From positions 62,001 to 126,000 of the forward strand of contig JAJJXM010000022.1 of assembly GCA_024516155.1 (NCBI GenBank): a stretch of DNA of 64,000 bases, given 5' to 3'. Positions 1 through 13,200 of the stretch are shown piece by piece; the first letter of the stretch is position 1, and every line of letters starts with the position of its first letter. Origin of the DNA: Pyronema omphalodes (Eukaryota; Ascomycota; Pezizomycetes; Pezizales; Pyronemataceae). The notes under the pieces were generated by a model. That model did no database searches, was not told where the DNA came from, and saw only the letters and a list, made by a program, of their open reading frames with translations. A program made the translations under genes and the position numbers.

Positions 1-27
1 CAAGCTAACCGAACCCGCCTTTTCAGC

Positions 28-771
28 ATGTTCGTACATACCCACAGCAACAGCGACAAAATGCAAAACCACCGCCGAGGACCCTGGTCAGCAAACGAAG
101 ACAACTATCTTGTCAGTCTAGTCAAGACACACGGAGCCCATAACTGGGTACGGATTAGTGCATTAATCGGTTCACGAACTCCTAAACAGTGCCGTGAACG
201 ATTCCACCAAAACCTCAAGCCTAGCTTAAACCATGATCCTATCACCCCAGAAGAAGGTGCAATTATTGAACGCCTCGTTGGGGAGATGGGTAAAAGATGG
301 GCGGAAATCGCAAGACGCCTTCAAGGAAGATCAGACAACGCGGTTAAGAACTGGTGGAATGGTGGAATGAACAGAAGGAGAAGATTGGTTGTCAGAAGAC
401 GAGCAGACTCAGAAACTGGAAGAGAGCTTAGAGTTTTTGTAAACCAGGGAGCTGAAGATACTCCTATGGTCTCACCGACTTACTCAAGCTACTCAAGTTA
501 CAGCCGTGGACAAACTCCTAGCTTGTTGAGCGATTCATCAAGCAACTTTTCAACAAGCCCAAGATCCCCTCCAAGTCCGGCGTATGAGAACGGATGCACT
601 CTTCCTCCGCTTAGAGGACAGTTTGGAAGTCGTCCTCAAATCTATGAAGAGAGATACACTCACCAACATACCTCTTACTTGGAGAGAGAGGAGATGAAGC
701 TATCACCAATCATTGGTTGTGTTCAGGAGCAGCGTGGAGATAAGATGAGCCTCGGGTTCCTTTTATCATAA
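28..771 (+). CDS. flbD: FlbD-like R2R3 Myb transcription factor (5' end uncertain)
   Basis: Nuclear DNA-binding regulator of the fungal FlbD family, which in Aspergillus promotes the switch to conidiation. Two Myb/SANT repeats occupy roughly residues 16-65 and 68-115. They carry the regularly spaced tryptophans (GPW, NNW-type HNW, KRW, KNWWN) and the hallmark stretch KQCRERFHQNLKPSLNHDP followed by EMGKRWAEIARRL, which I recognise as FlbD rather than a generic Myb. The C-terminal half is Ser/Pro-rich and probably disordered, which is usual for the family. The frame opens at an ATG at 28, and a second ATG at 61 lies nearer the Myb domain. Just upstream, positions 4-26 read like an intron end (gctaac branch, pyrimidines, cag), so a first exon may lie outside the window. 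Family assignment is firm; the start is not. Confidence 0.9.
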   Translation: MFVHTHSNSDKMQNHRRGPWSANEDNYLVSLVKTHGAHNWVRISALIGSRTPKQCRERFHQNLKPSLNHDPITPEEGAIIERLVGEMGKRWAEIARRLQGRSDNAVKNWWNGGMNRRRRLVVRRRADSETGRELRVFVNQGAEDTPMVSPTYSSYSSYSRGQTPSLLSDSSSNFSTSPRSPPSPAYENGCTLPPLRGQFGSRPQIYEERYTHQHTSYLEREEMKLSPIIGCVQEQRGDKMSLGFLLS

Positions 772-3700
772 CTTTGCTTTTGGTGTATTTTCCTTGTGTT
801 CAACTTTATATTCTTGCACAATATTTTGTTTCTTTTGTTTCTTTGAAAAGGGTTACGTTTGTTTATGGTATTGGGGTTAAGGTTGTTAAGGTTTTATGGA
901 AACACTAGTGTAGGCCAGATTGTGCTGATGATGATTTTGGGTTTGGTTTATGGGAAATGGGGGTTTGGATTTTGGGTAAAGGATGCATTCACTTATGGGT
1001 TTACTTTTCTTTTGTCATTTGATTTTTGGCAGGATGGGTATAAGGCGTCATTATTATTATTATCATTGTTTGTATCATTATTCATTTCACTTCATTTCAT
1101 TATTTTTCATCATCGACACTGGATTTCAATGGGTATTTTTTTCTGGGTAGTTTGAATTATTGATGGAGCTTTGGTTTGGTTATTGGATAACCATATTTAC
1201 TATTACAAGGCCGGCGTTTTTGTATTTAGTTCGAGGACAAATATTTATCACCACTTTGAAATAACTATATTGATTTGTTCCCTCATTCTCTGTCTCTGAC
1301 AAAGTTCAAACATCACCCTTTCCGCTTATTTCCCTCTTCTCCGGTCATTAACACAGCCCTCTGCACACAAAGCCGTCGCATCTAGCCTTGTAACTCCTAG
1401 TCCGATGGACATACCCGCGAACCCCGCATGATAGGTGTGTGGGGGGATAGCGCTAGCTCCGGCAGATATCGTGTATAACTTCCCCTGCTAATTCGTTCGG
1501 TGTGGGATGGCCCAGTTGCTTTTTATCCAAACACACCCTTGTACTCACCCCCAAACCGTTGCGCTGACGTGCTGCTCAGCGTGTGTCGAACCCCGATGAT
1601 GGGTTGGTGGGTGGTCTGCCTGGGACTGGGATGGCAACGGTGCTCCGGTATGTGGGGATTCCAGGACAGGACTACATACATACATGCTGCTATGACAGCG
1701 TTTCGTTACTTTTTTGATGCCTTGGGTGTGTTCTGTATTGGTGTTTTAGCTAGGCCGCCACGGCCGGTTTAGGAACATGGGCAACTGGTACACTGAAGAA
1801 CTGATACAAATTGTTATGCAATTGAAACTATTTGTACTTGCAAGCCAGGCGACCCACTCCACATTCTTGAGATTGTTGGGCAGTGGCTTGATGCAGGGAA
1901 AAGGAGCGCCGCCGCCGCAAGCCTTTGAATGAAAGTTCGTTTGCAAATAAAAAAAAATATCAAACGATCGTCGTCATAAAATGCATCTCGATCTTGTGCC
2001 TAGAAGTCAAGTCCCTACACCCTAAATGCCATTCACCACCATCCAACATTTACTAATAATTAGCCTCCTAAGCAGCCCTGGGACTCCAAACTCGCCGGCC
2101 ATTAGACAAATCGTTAGACGACTCTAGCTACCGCACACGTTTTTCGGTGAGCCCGGATCGGATTATGTATATCCGGACATTGGTTAGGGTGGTAGGCGGC
2201 CACTATGTAGAATATAGGAAAGGAAGGAAGGAAGGAAGGAAATCAACTCCACACCGGGTGCTGTTGCAAACAAAATTTGTTTAACATTTTTTCCGGCCGT
2301 GTTTGTAGGGAATTCATTTAGAGACTGGTGAGTAACATTCACCTAATTAATTCATCTACTTGGGCCCCTGGTTCCCTGGTTGTCCACTCACTTACACGGC
2401 TTCCACGCATCAAATTCAATAACATCCAAATCCGGAGGAAATGCACGATTTCCCCCTCTCCTGCTCCTCGGGCCAGGCGCTTGGAGAAGATATACCACAC
2501 ATACCCGCATAACGCTGTACCCGCTGCCCGGCAGATTTTGGGTGTGCCGGGACGGGGCTAAAGTTATATGACGACACAAAGGTGCCAAAAGGTAACGGTA
2601 TACAGACCCAATTTCTGGGGCTCTCTGCAAAGAAGCACGTTTACGGCGGTGAACTGGTTGGTTTGGGAATTTCTGGATCTCAAATATGTACTATGCCAGA
2701 CATAAATTGTTTGTAAATGTGGCTCCTTCCTCGGGCAAACATCTACTTTTGGCGCACATATCCAAAGTATTCTAGGTATCGAGCCAAGGTCCAAAACGAC
2801 CCTAATTTATCGGTTATTTTTTTTATCCCATCCCGACCAAACCCAGGTCTTCGGTGAATTGAAGCGTGGTGAACACGGAACGCATATGTAGAGGAAATTC
2901 CAATTCCAATCCGAGCCAGACACACTGCAGAATTGAATTCAATAGATAGCTGGTCTATATACCAGGTCTATCGTTAGCTAACCAAGCTCTTCCTCGTTAA
3001 TACTTCGCTTCTCTCGTTTACAAAAACTCGGCAGTTGCATCAATAACGGTATCTGAAGGGTAATTTGCATTTTGGATTGGCGATCGTTTTTATTTTGCGT
3101 CTCTACATATGGAGCCATACGAATGCGATCGCTAACGAATAGCCGGTCTTAGAACTGGCCTTGCAAGGCGTGAAATGGACCTCCCACGCGCCCCACCACA
3201 CGGTGTGTTCACGATGTAAAGTACTCTATACCATACCCGTTGTCATATATGTAAATTCACCCTCCTTCCTGTTTCATTTATCATAGGGACCAGCAAACTA
3301 TCATAGCTTCGCGACTTGAAACGGTTCATTCTGTGGTATTGACTACATGCGGGTGATCGCTAGATTTACAAACAGAGACGTGGAATGGCGTATGGCTGTA
3401 TCTTGATATGGTTTGATCTCGATAAATTACCCTCACTAACAGCGCCAGTTACAATTTGGGATTCGCTTATTATTGGATATTCCAAATACTGGATGTTATA
3501 TGTATAATCGGTCAACTGGTACATACATAAGCGACGTGGACGCGAGGGCTGAGACGCACACGTGATTCAGATATAAATCGGTACCTTATGCTAAAGTCAA
3601 TCATGAATGGGAATACATGTCAATCTTCATCATGGTGCATTGTGCTCACCCATTGTTGCATAAACTCATCATGTACAAATGTATGTATGGCATATGTAGA

Positions 3701-5333
3701 GTATGCAGCCTGTGCACACCCATATGTGCATCAGTCACTTACCCAAATGCTTAAACCCTTCGGCTGGTTTACTGTGTCAAGGTATTTTATTTTTAAATTT
3801 GGTACACTTGGTATACAATCGTTACGTACAACTCGTGCTGGCAACACTATCACCGGTCAACTCAAATTACAAATTCCCAATCCGTATTGTAGCCGTTATA
3901 GGAACCACGATCCGAACTGGGAGCAAAGTAATAGAAGCTGGATATGGCTGTGCCTTAACTTGCAGGGAAAACCGCCACGGGTACCGACTGTAGTGCGGTG
4001 AGAATGATATATATTATCTCCGATGCTATGGAAATTACTGGTCATTGAATATTAGCTTACAACACAGTAAAGTGCGGACGGAGAACAGAACTAAGCATAT
4101 CTCATATGTAATCATAGATGAAGTTTGTGGTTGGAATAAAGCCATGTAATCAGGTACCTACCCCGCATGTTCAAGGGCGCGTGCACAGGTACACAGAACT
4201 TTGATAACTTTACTCTAATCAAGCGAAACCTAATTTTGGGGAAATAGAGTTTTTGTGGGAGTTGTTTATGTCGGTCCAAGAAGCCTATTTTGCTTTCAAG
4301 GTTAACGTTTTCTCACTGGAAAAAGATGTTTGTCGAAACATTGCCGAAATTGCACTCTGTATTCCGGATCCAACGGTGATCACACTCCTCCCATGTTGGA
4401 TTTTATTTTCAGATAGGATAACCGCAGATCAATGGCAATGTGATCTCGGGAAGGCAGAAGTTGACACGGTGTGAACGGAATACCGGTGGTTATGTGACAA
4501 CACAATGTGATGGGAGAGTGATCATGTTTGTTGAGCGTTAGGAGAATTCCCTCAGAATTACATTTTATCCATATATGCAAAGAAACTGCAGCTGAACCAT
4601 TACTGAAGTATGCAGATGAACTCTAATCACCCTTGTGTGTCAAGTTTGTGATGGATCGGGGGGAATCGTCGTTTATCACGGCGTTCTTCTAGAAGCACCG
4701 CAGACACAGCAAAAGAATGCGGGTTTTGTTGAATAACGAACGCGAGCTTTTTGTATGAGTTCTTTTTAAGTGAGTTTAAAGCTGATCTTTGTTATAAACG
4801 AAAAACATGGAAATCGACATCAATAAGAAAGTCATAAATCCATCGGATCGGAGGTCTTAAGTTGTGCATATATGCATCTAGTTGTGGTTAGCGCGTAACC
4901 CTACAGTGGGTGGGGTGGCCGCAGACGGAGCTCAGCATCACCACCATCACGAAAGACAGCAGACAGCAAACGACACCCAAACCAGCCGCATCGCCAGACC
5001 TCCGCCAACCCCGCCGTCCCCACGATCGGTCCCTCGTTTCAGCGTCGTTTCTTGAACTCGTCTTCGTTTCCAGCAATCGTCATCACCACCGCCATCACCA
5101 CCGCCCCCACGCTCAAGCCACTGTTCCGTCCGCTCGTGTGTCCCTCTTTCTCCCCATCACCACCACCTCCAACTCCCCACCTTTGCTCTACCATCGGCTA
5201 TCTGCTTTGTCAATCCCTAACGTGTATAAGCTTAGCTTACCACATCTCGTCTATCTGCTACCGCACCCGCCCCGAAAAAGTACAAACACGGCTGAGTAAT
5301 TACTACTTGCGTCCTCCAATTACGAACAGCACC
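772..5333. other. Intergenic, no recognisable gene
   Basis: A 4.5-kb stretch between the flbD-like gene and the next gene. Open frames here are short (under 140 codons), overlap on several frames, and show no domain or splice-consistent structure. It contains the probable flbD 3' UTR, a GGAA microsatellite at about 2215-2242, and just before the next gene a C-rich, CAC/CAT-rich leader (about 5050-5200) that is probably 5' UTR. Confidence 0.6.
2215..2242. repeat. (GGAA)n microsatellite
   Basis: About six tandem GGAA units interrupted near the 5' end by one extra A. Confidence 0.85.
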
Positions 5334-7201
5334 ATGAACTCCGGTAATGATGATCAACGGTGAGCTCCACGTCTCAATACGTTCTTGCTCGGAACATAGC
5401 TCCCGGGCATGTCCGAACAGCCTTTTCCAGCCTTGTTTTGCCGTTATGCGTATTCAGCATATCCGCTACACACCCAGGAGTGCCGGGGAACAGCACTCCT
5501 GTGGCCGGTCGTTGTGAGATATCACTGCTAATACCGAGCATGATAGATGGCGTAGCACCTCTCAGCAGCAGCGTGGACAAGGACAGCGTCGTAACATGCC
5601 CCGTGACTCCTATAACGGCGGCCAGGGTTACAACAATAACCAGAGCAACGGCAACACAAACTCATGGGGAATGAACTCGAACGCAAATCATCAGCAGCAG
5701 GGAGCTGGCTACTATGAACATCATGTTCCTGTGAACGGATTCGATACCAAGGAGGCCATGGATCTGCTTTCCAGAGGTATGTCTATGTCCTTCGTTGGTG
5801 TTTTAACCCATTTAAAATACTTTTTTTTTTTTTTTTTTTTGAAACTCCATCTTCACGCTTTGTTACTTTACTTTACCTCAATGAGGCGTTTGTTCATGTC
5901 CCACGTATCGCTTCGTGGAACGAGTCGCATTAGCAGTTCGCTTGCTACCACAGCAACCACGTGCTGACTTATCACTGCCCTTCCCTAACTGCCGCTGTCG
6001 ATCTCATGTATTCAAAACCGTTTCCTGTACAACCCTCGTCTTTGTCTACCGCATTTGGCGCTCTTTGTACCACCAGAAATTTGTCTTCGCATTTGTCCGC
6101 CGCCATGGAATAAGAAAAATAGAGCCAGGCTTGTTTGCATCGGGCTGCAAATGCAAGACACCGAAGATTTTCTGCACAGCAACCCCGGGCATGACAACAT
6201 GTTTTATGGCTGGGTGCATAAAGGACAAAAGGGAACCGCTGTGCATATACCCACTTCACAAATAATCCCCCGAGCCACTGTTATGGGTTTTACTCGTTTA
6301 GTAGTTTTAGGCGAGAAGTTTTTTTCACTTCCACAACGAATTCACTCCTTATCGGTCTAAACCGAAACCTTTAGAACTGCGGCTGACTTGAAAGTAGGTT
6401 ATGAAGCACAGCTACAAGCTGCAAGAGGTTCTGATGGTATGTCAGCATCTTTTTTGTCTCGCTGTTGTTATTTTTGTTTTTTGTTCTCTCGCCGTCCGTT
6501 TGTTTTTGGAATCCTGCCGTTGGTCCCGTGTAACCCGTCGGCGAGTCTCGGTCAGTTCTCGGGGATTACCAGTGGTTCGGGTTGGGAATATGTACCAAGC
6601 CGTGAATCCCTGGGGATTTCCTGGGGGCCTAACAGCCTGGGAAAGAAGGGATAAGGCCCAAGTGCCGAGACTGAACTCTCATTATACTTGCCGTACCCAT
6701 AGACACGTTACGCTCGTAGCGAGGCGGAGTATTGCGTATTATGATGGTTATGGTTGAAGAATTAATGGAAGGCTGCATATGTAACTGACATTTCACCGCG
6801 TATCTACAGCCAATAAACCAGTCATCTACAAAGGCGACAAAGGCTGGATTCAGAGTACCTCCAAGGGTAGCGGAAATGCCTGGGGTCAAAAGAGTATGTT
6901 ATGTTCCCTCCTTGTATTCCGTTTTCGTACCTCCCGAATGATTAATCCCCCGATAATCCTCCATTGAGATCTATATACCGCCAAGATACCCGAGATATAA
7001 CAATAACAAAACTCTATTTGCCCAATCAATAGTTTACTTGTTAATCCCTTCAATTTTATATCTTGTATAGAGGATTGATTGCTAATCATTCACCCTGGTC
7101 AACTATTAGGAAATGCAATGGCTTCAGGAAGTGACTTTTTGGTCCAGCTAAAGAAAAGTAGTCAGGCTTTTTCATCTGCCGCAGGTTCTCCTGCTCAGTA
7201 A
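5334..7201 (+). CDS. Small conserved fungal protein, five exons
   Basis: A protein of about 165 residues whose exons I could join by phase: 5334-5359, 5547-about 5780, 6375-6436, 6810-6893 and 7110-7201. The first intron has a GCTAAT branch and tag acceptor; introns 3 and 4 have gtatgt donors. The N-terminal half is Gln/Asn/Gly-rich. A module HVPVNGFDTKEAMDLL is followed by KPVIYKGDKGW, then a GNAWGQKRNAMASGSDFLV stretch and a short helical tail. That order matches a small uncharacterised protein family I remember from many filamentous fungi; no biochemical function is known to me. The end of exon 2 is odd: the strong donor gtatgt at 5777 leaves the wrong phase for exon 3, and only the weaker gtctat (5781) or gtcctt (5787) keeps the frame, unless a tiny exon is hidden in the 0.6-kb intron. 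Confidence 0.7.
5821..5840. repeat. Poly-T run inside an intron
   Basis: Twenty consecutive T residues within intron 2 of the preceding gene. Confidence 0.9.
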
Positions 7202-10200
7202 GCGGAGTTCGTAGCGGGTGCTGGGGTGCTATTTTTTTTTTCTTTCTTTTGCTTGAGAATTGCGAATTACAGAGATATCACTTTACTAGTTTCATCAAAC
7301 AGCTTTTTACTGCATTTTATTTTTGAATTTCTTACTAAGAACTTTATTGTTAAAGATGTTTGAGTTGGAAGTGATGGTTTCGGATATCATAATAGTCAAG
7401 TTTTCTAAACATGCTGGTAACGAAGTGGAAAGTAATGAATCAAAAATTACCATGGCTGTGACTCGCGAGATCCGTTAATAACTTGCTTACCGAGATGCAG
7501 CATTACACAACGCAGTAATGGAAGATATTCGAGTGGATCTACTGTGTTCAACCTGCCCCATCGAAACTTTCTCCAGTATCGACATAAGAATTATCCTAGA
7601 CTCCCAAAACATTCAGACCGACCTGACCAATCCTCACTCCAGGGCATTTGCCGTGTTTCCATAAGTTTATTCCGCCGCTTTGAGCACTCGTTCGCTCTTC
7701 CACGTTTCCATCCAGCCGCTTTGGGATTTCTAGCACCTGAAACCCTGAAAGCTGCGGCTGGAATCCGAATTTCATTTTTCTGGTAAACAATACCCCTTGA
7801 GCCACGGAACGTGGAAGATTCCGTAGTTACTAGAAGCTCCCTTTTTGCATCAGAAGGAACCCAGCCCAAGGCGGAGACGGAATAAAAAGAATGACTGGAT
7901 CAGCGGCTCGGTATCCTGGGCCTGTACCACTCGGTCCGGCTACATTAAACCAAACCTGGCTAGAGCCAAAGAAGTCGAATGGGACGAGTGAGAGCTGTGT
8001 GATGCAAACAAATAAAATGTTCCGCCACCGTTGAAACGAGATATAAAACTTGATACTAATCTTATAATTGAATTAAGAATAATGATATTGAATATATATA
8101 CTGCATTATTTAAACCTATTTTGGAATTATAGATAAGGTTTGTATTTGTGGTTTTGAAGAGGGTCTAAGCCGCGTGATGATCCTGCAGATTTCACAGGAA
8201 GACTTGCAGTTGCAGATGTCGTGTTTGATACACATTGCACAAACGCCTGATCATAGCACACGTTTTTGCCACAAATTACAGCTTACTTAGAGTAGGTTCG
8301 CGTGGGTAAGAACGAGGGAAAGGAAAGGAAAGCTTATTATGGACATAAAAATAGAACTTTATTTTTCTGACAGCCGCTTTAAGAAGGTTACAAAGTGGGG
8401 GTTGGAAAGGAAAAATACGGTTCGGGATGGAAAATATGCGGGATGACGATGCCATACGGAATATGATAGAGATATAGGGGAAATCTCGGGATCCCGAGAG
8501 GAAATTTATGGAATATGTAATGTTATGCATGCGCTTTTGAGAATGCTTGCAGGACAAAAACCGCGGTTTAATGTCCACGTTGAGAAACGTGTCGGGAACG
8601 TCAAATAATTCGGCCATGCATCAAGCCCGCCGCTTCCCCGATCTGTTCCATGACTTGTCCAGTCTAGGATTTTCCTAGCTTCACAGTCTTGCATGCGGAA
8701 TTGTTCGTGCTAAAGCGGCATTAGAAAATGGAAAGAAAAGTAGAGGAACAAATAAAAAGCGAATCCATATATCCGGTATTGATTATAACCCCTTGATCCA
8801 ATCAAACATGGCCCATTTGAACTCCACTCACTGATACAGAACTACAACTTGCCTCCTTTACTGGAAATAGAAACACGATACACAGCAGTTACTCTGATTT
8901 AGAAGCTTTTAATGTATAAGTACGGCGTAAAAAGAGTACTATAGATGATGGCCCACCGGATGGGGAATGTCACGTTATTAAAACTGTCTTTAATCCATTT
9001 CTTCGGGCCCGGATTGGCGTAAATTCATCTCGTTCACAACCTCGTGTTCGCTAGTCGGCAGGAACGGATTCGGCTCGGAGTTTAGACAAAACAGACCGGG
9101 GCCCGGGACGGTTGGCGAAATGCAATGACGACTTTACTTAATTTATTATGCCGGCCTTACTGTGTTTCTACATAGCTCCAAAATAGAACAGTTGTCGTTA
9201 TGGGTGTATTGAAAGAATATTGTTATGCAGAAAGAATATGAGAATCAATCACGTAAAACAGATGAAAACATATGAAACTAGATTTCGTATTCGGTCCGAT
9301 TTTAAGTAGAGTAATCCGAAGATGCGAAGGGGGAGTTGTGACGTTCGGAGGCTTGGCATTCGGATTTCGCCTTCGGTACGCTTCAGATTGAGACGAAACC
9401 ACAGGTTCTCAGATGATGATATAATGATTTCCAGATACAGGTAATGGCTTATTGAGATTTTACTACCTCATTTCGATGGAATAAATTGCCCATGACCGAT
9501 TTCATGCAGTACAGGATTCAACATTTCCAAAAAATGATTTCTTGAAAAACGACAACACATCTCGTTTCATTTTAGCGAGAATGCAGGAGATACCTCGTTC
9601 ATACCTATCCTTAAACGTGATTGTTGGTAAACGTTTTTGGTGGATTTATATTGATGTTCAAGATCAAAGACATAGTATGCTGACTCGGAACAACGATGTC
9701 TCATCCGGACATGCCGTTTTGATACCAAAGTCGTATTATTTCCTTCTGCCATGATTAATGACGTATACTCCAAGCACCGCCGGTATTGAAAGACATCTTC
9801 GGTGGGAGGAATATTCTTTTGTTAGACCCATTCCTGCTGTTTCAACTTCATGACACTGCGAATATCTCACATGGCTTACATCCTTGAAACGCAGCCCAGC
9901 TCCAGCCTAGTACTTCATTCATCTACAAGGTAGTCTTAGAACCGAAGTACAAGTGGCATTTTACTTCATCAAAATGGATCGTCAGCTCCTCGTCGTTTAT
10001 GCCCCTCTCACGGCATCAAAATCTATTTAACAAAACGGCCTTCATCCCGGCACCCCGATGCCTGGGCAACTGCCGCACGCTGTGCAAATGTTCAGCCGCT
10101 CACAACGTGCCCCGCTGACATGCTTCTATCCCATTTCCAATCTTTCTGCGGGATTTCTGGATTAGGTGGCCTTGTGATGACCAGGATACTAGGGTGAGAT

Positions 10201-13200
10201 GTTTATCTATCGTAGATAGATATTGATAGGTCGATATGGCGATGGGTAGTGAAGGATTTTCTGTCGAGCTGTTCGCTCGCTTTTTCTATGGCGGTTTTCT
10301 GTGAAATGGAACCATAAGCCGCACCCTTTCTTTGATCTTGATCAAGGGTGGCACTGACCCCCTCGCCGATGTAATTCAATAGCTATAACTTTTGAATTCA
10401 TTGATGGGTGGCGCAATGGACATGTCGTTTGATGTTATTATTCGCCGAAACAGCGCGACAGGAGGTCTTTCAGTGAAGGGATATACCATGGATGGCGACA
10501 AAAGATTTCAAATCCTTTGCAGGAGGGTGTGATTGTATAAAAAGTGCTAGGGAGTTGTTGGAATGTTAATGAAGCATGCTTGCTGTTGTGATTCTATCAG
10601 CCTACTTATCTCGACTGATCGGTTGGAATCTGTATCAATACTTTTCCTGCCAAACTGCACTTTACGATGGTATCCTCGTACGATCTTCTCGTATATCTTG
10701 CTGTCCAACGGTCGGTCCGAAGCTCATGTAGCCGTACTGTAGTGATTCATGATGTTGGGTTACTTTGACTTACCGTGATATTTCTTGATAAACTGCAATA
10801 TAGTTCATGCGACTGGATTTCTTGTTCTTCGCCACGATAAGCCAGGTATATACGGAATGAGAACTTTGCATTGATGCACAGGAATCAATCGTCATTTGCT
10901 GTATGTCTTATTAACTCCCTGTACTACATGCAGCGGTTCGATGGCGAGGCGGGGGTGAGGCTCCAATATAGAGTGATCGATTGTGATGAGATTCGAATAA
11001 AGCCTGACGTTTGAGGATTTACGAATGCATCGTAGCAACATGCCTTGTATCTATACTTAAACTTCGATCGGAGACAGAAGTCCGTAATGTATGTGATGAA
11101 ACCCCTCATTCTCTGATGAGCCCAGACTTGGAGAAAGACTAACTATGCATCAGCCGCTAGCTAGAAACACAATCACGCCCAAGCTGGTTGGAAATATTTG
11201 TTCACAGAAACTTGGAGTAGCATAAGACTGCCATATGTGGGGTACGAATGCGACTAGAGAGAAGTATTCATGCATTGTTGTCATAAGATCCAACATAATC
11301 ACGAAGTATCGTTGAGCTAGATGTGCCTATCCGTTGATCAAGGTATTAATGTAATGATGATCATTACGAACAGCCGTTTATTGTTGTGCTATGACAAATG
11401 CTGGTGTGCCACTGTGTGCTTCCGTGCCGCGTGTCTTCATGTCCCACAATGGGAATGTCGACTAAATTAATGGTACTTGGTAAAATACAAAAGGTACCTT
11501 GGGGAGTAATATGTAAAGACCTAAGCGTAGCATAATATGTCCGATACAAACCGAAACATTAATTGTAACAATATTGCCGTAATGATGTATGCAGCTGAAA
11601 AATACGGTGCCGAGGTGCATAGAAAGTATTTTGTAACGCACATCGCACCTTATTCGAGTGATAATCCAAGATGATAGAGTAACGAGTGGGTACCAAACGC
11701 AAGCCGCCGCAGCATGGGGTGCGTAGAGAATGTGGTGCCCCGAATACTTTTGTAGGCTATTACGAAGATATGGTACCGGTTCGCAAATGCAGAAACTTTA
11801 GAATAACATAAGAATGATCGGATTCACAAAGGGATATAGCGCAAAGCCCAAGAGATGATGGTAGTTAGCTTACGGTAATAGACCCTCGAGGCAGCATGAT
11901 ATACCATTTATTTCATCATACGCTGACCAAGGCGGGCTGAAATGCACATATAGAACATAAGAAATCAGTTCCCGTAGTCGAATCGACCTAGTGAGGTTTC
12001 TTAATCCCGTAATCCACATTTTCCTAACCCCATTTCACGATTTGCTCATAACTAAGATAGATTCGAAAAGCGTGATAACATGTCTGGGCACCGGATGAAT
12101 CTTTGTTAAAAACAAACATCCATTACTAAGCGGTACTCGTACGAGTGACTTGGGGTTGAAACCCATTGTCTTTCGCAATTGCAAGAAATCATACCACTGC
12201 TCTGTTGAGATCGCCCCGCGTGATATTTCATGACCAACGGGCCAGCATATTCAAAAAGGGTGATATATTATGATTGAATTTCCAAATGTTATAACGAGAT
12301 TGCAATAATCCCGCCTGTCCTAGACCATTTTAGGAAGCAATTAGTAGGTAGACGTCGACCAAGATCACGTGTTTCTTATTACTATTACCAAAGGAGTCCG
12401 GGTGAAAGCTGGCAGCATCCCACGTAATCACATACTATGGCGAGTCCCTGTTACTTCCATAACTATGCTTTAGGAGGTGCATTTGGATGTTGTGATGTAT
12501 GTTGCGGAGAAATAGAACGTCGGTCATGCAGAATTCGTTTCAGAAAAGCAAACATCGAGTGATTCATGATGATTGGTAACTTTTGGCCTTCTGTTTAATA
12601 ATAATGCGGGCACCAGGATTCTGTGAGATCACCGCCACAGTATGATGAAAAATAACAATCAAGGTATTAAGGAAATAAATCATGATACCTGCGCCACACA
12701 GTTTGCACCACGAATAAGCACTCGAGAAATGAATTTTAGCCCGTCTGCTTAAAAAAGAAATATTTCTAAGTAGGGCGTATTGGCATTTGCTTAGGAGGCG
12801 AATTTCTCCTTACTTGAAAAACGGTTAGATACCCTGTCCAAAGTCTGGCAACATAAGCATGTGGCGCATAGACAGTCGAAACATGTGAGTGAGAAAGTTT
12901 TTTGCTTACTTCAGCAGCAGCAAGGGTTACAGATGACTAACTAATTTTTCCTCTAGTGCATTCTTACTCTCAATCACTCATCTTTCTTTTGTTATCGAGG
13001 TCCCCATTAAAAGCAATGAAAGTATAAGGACTCATGCACCAGCTGTTCAGCCTTATATTATTCTCATCCCCGGACTTCTAATGATCCCATCTTTTGTTAT
13101 TTGTGGGAGCCTACACGCTCCAGAGGTTATATTTGGATGTGGATAATTCTAAAGTTATATTCTGCGATACGGTATGAAAGCAGAGACTTTGATCTAGAAT

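Noticed and set aside
4910..5299. 129-codon frame upstream of the small conserved gene
   Set aside because: C-rich CAC/CAT leader; better explained as 5' UTR.
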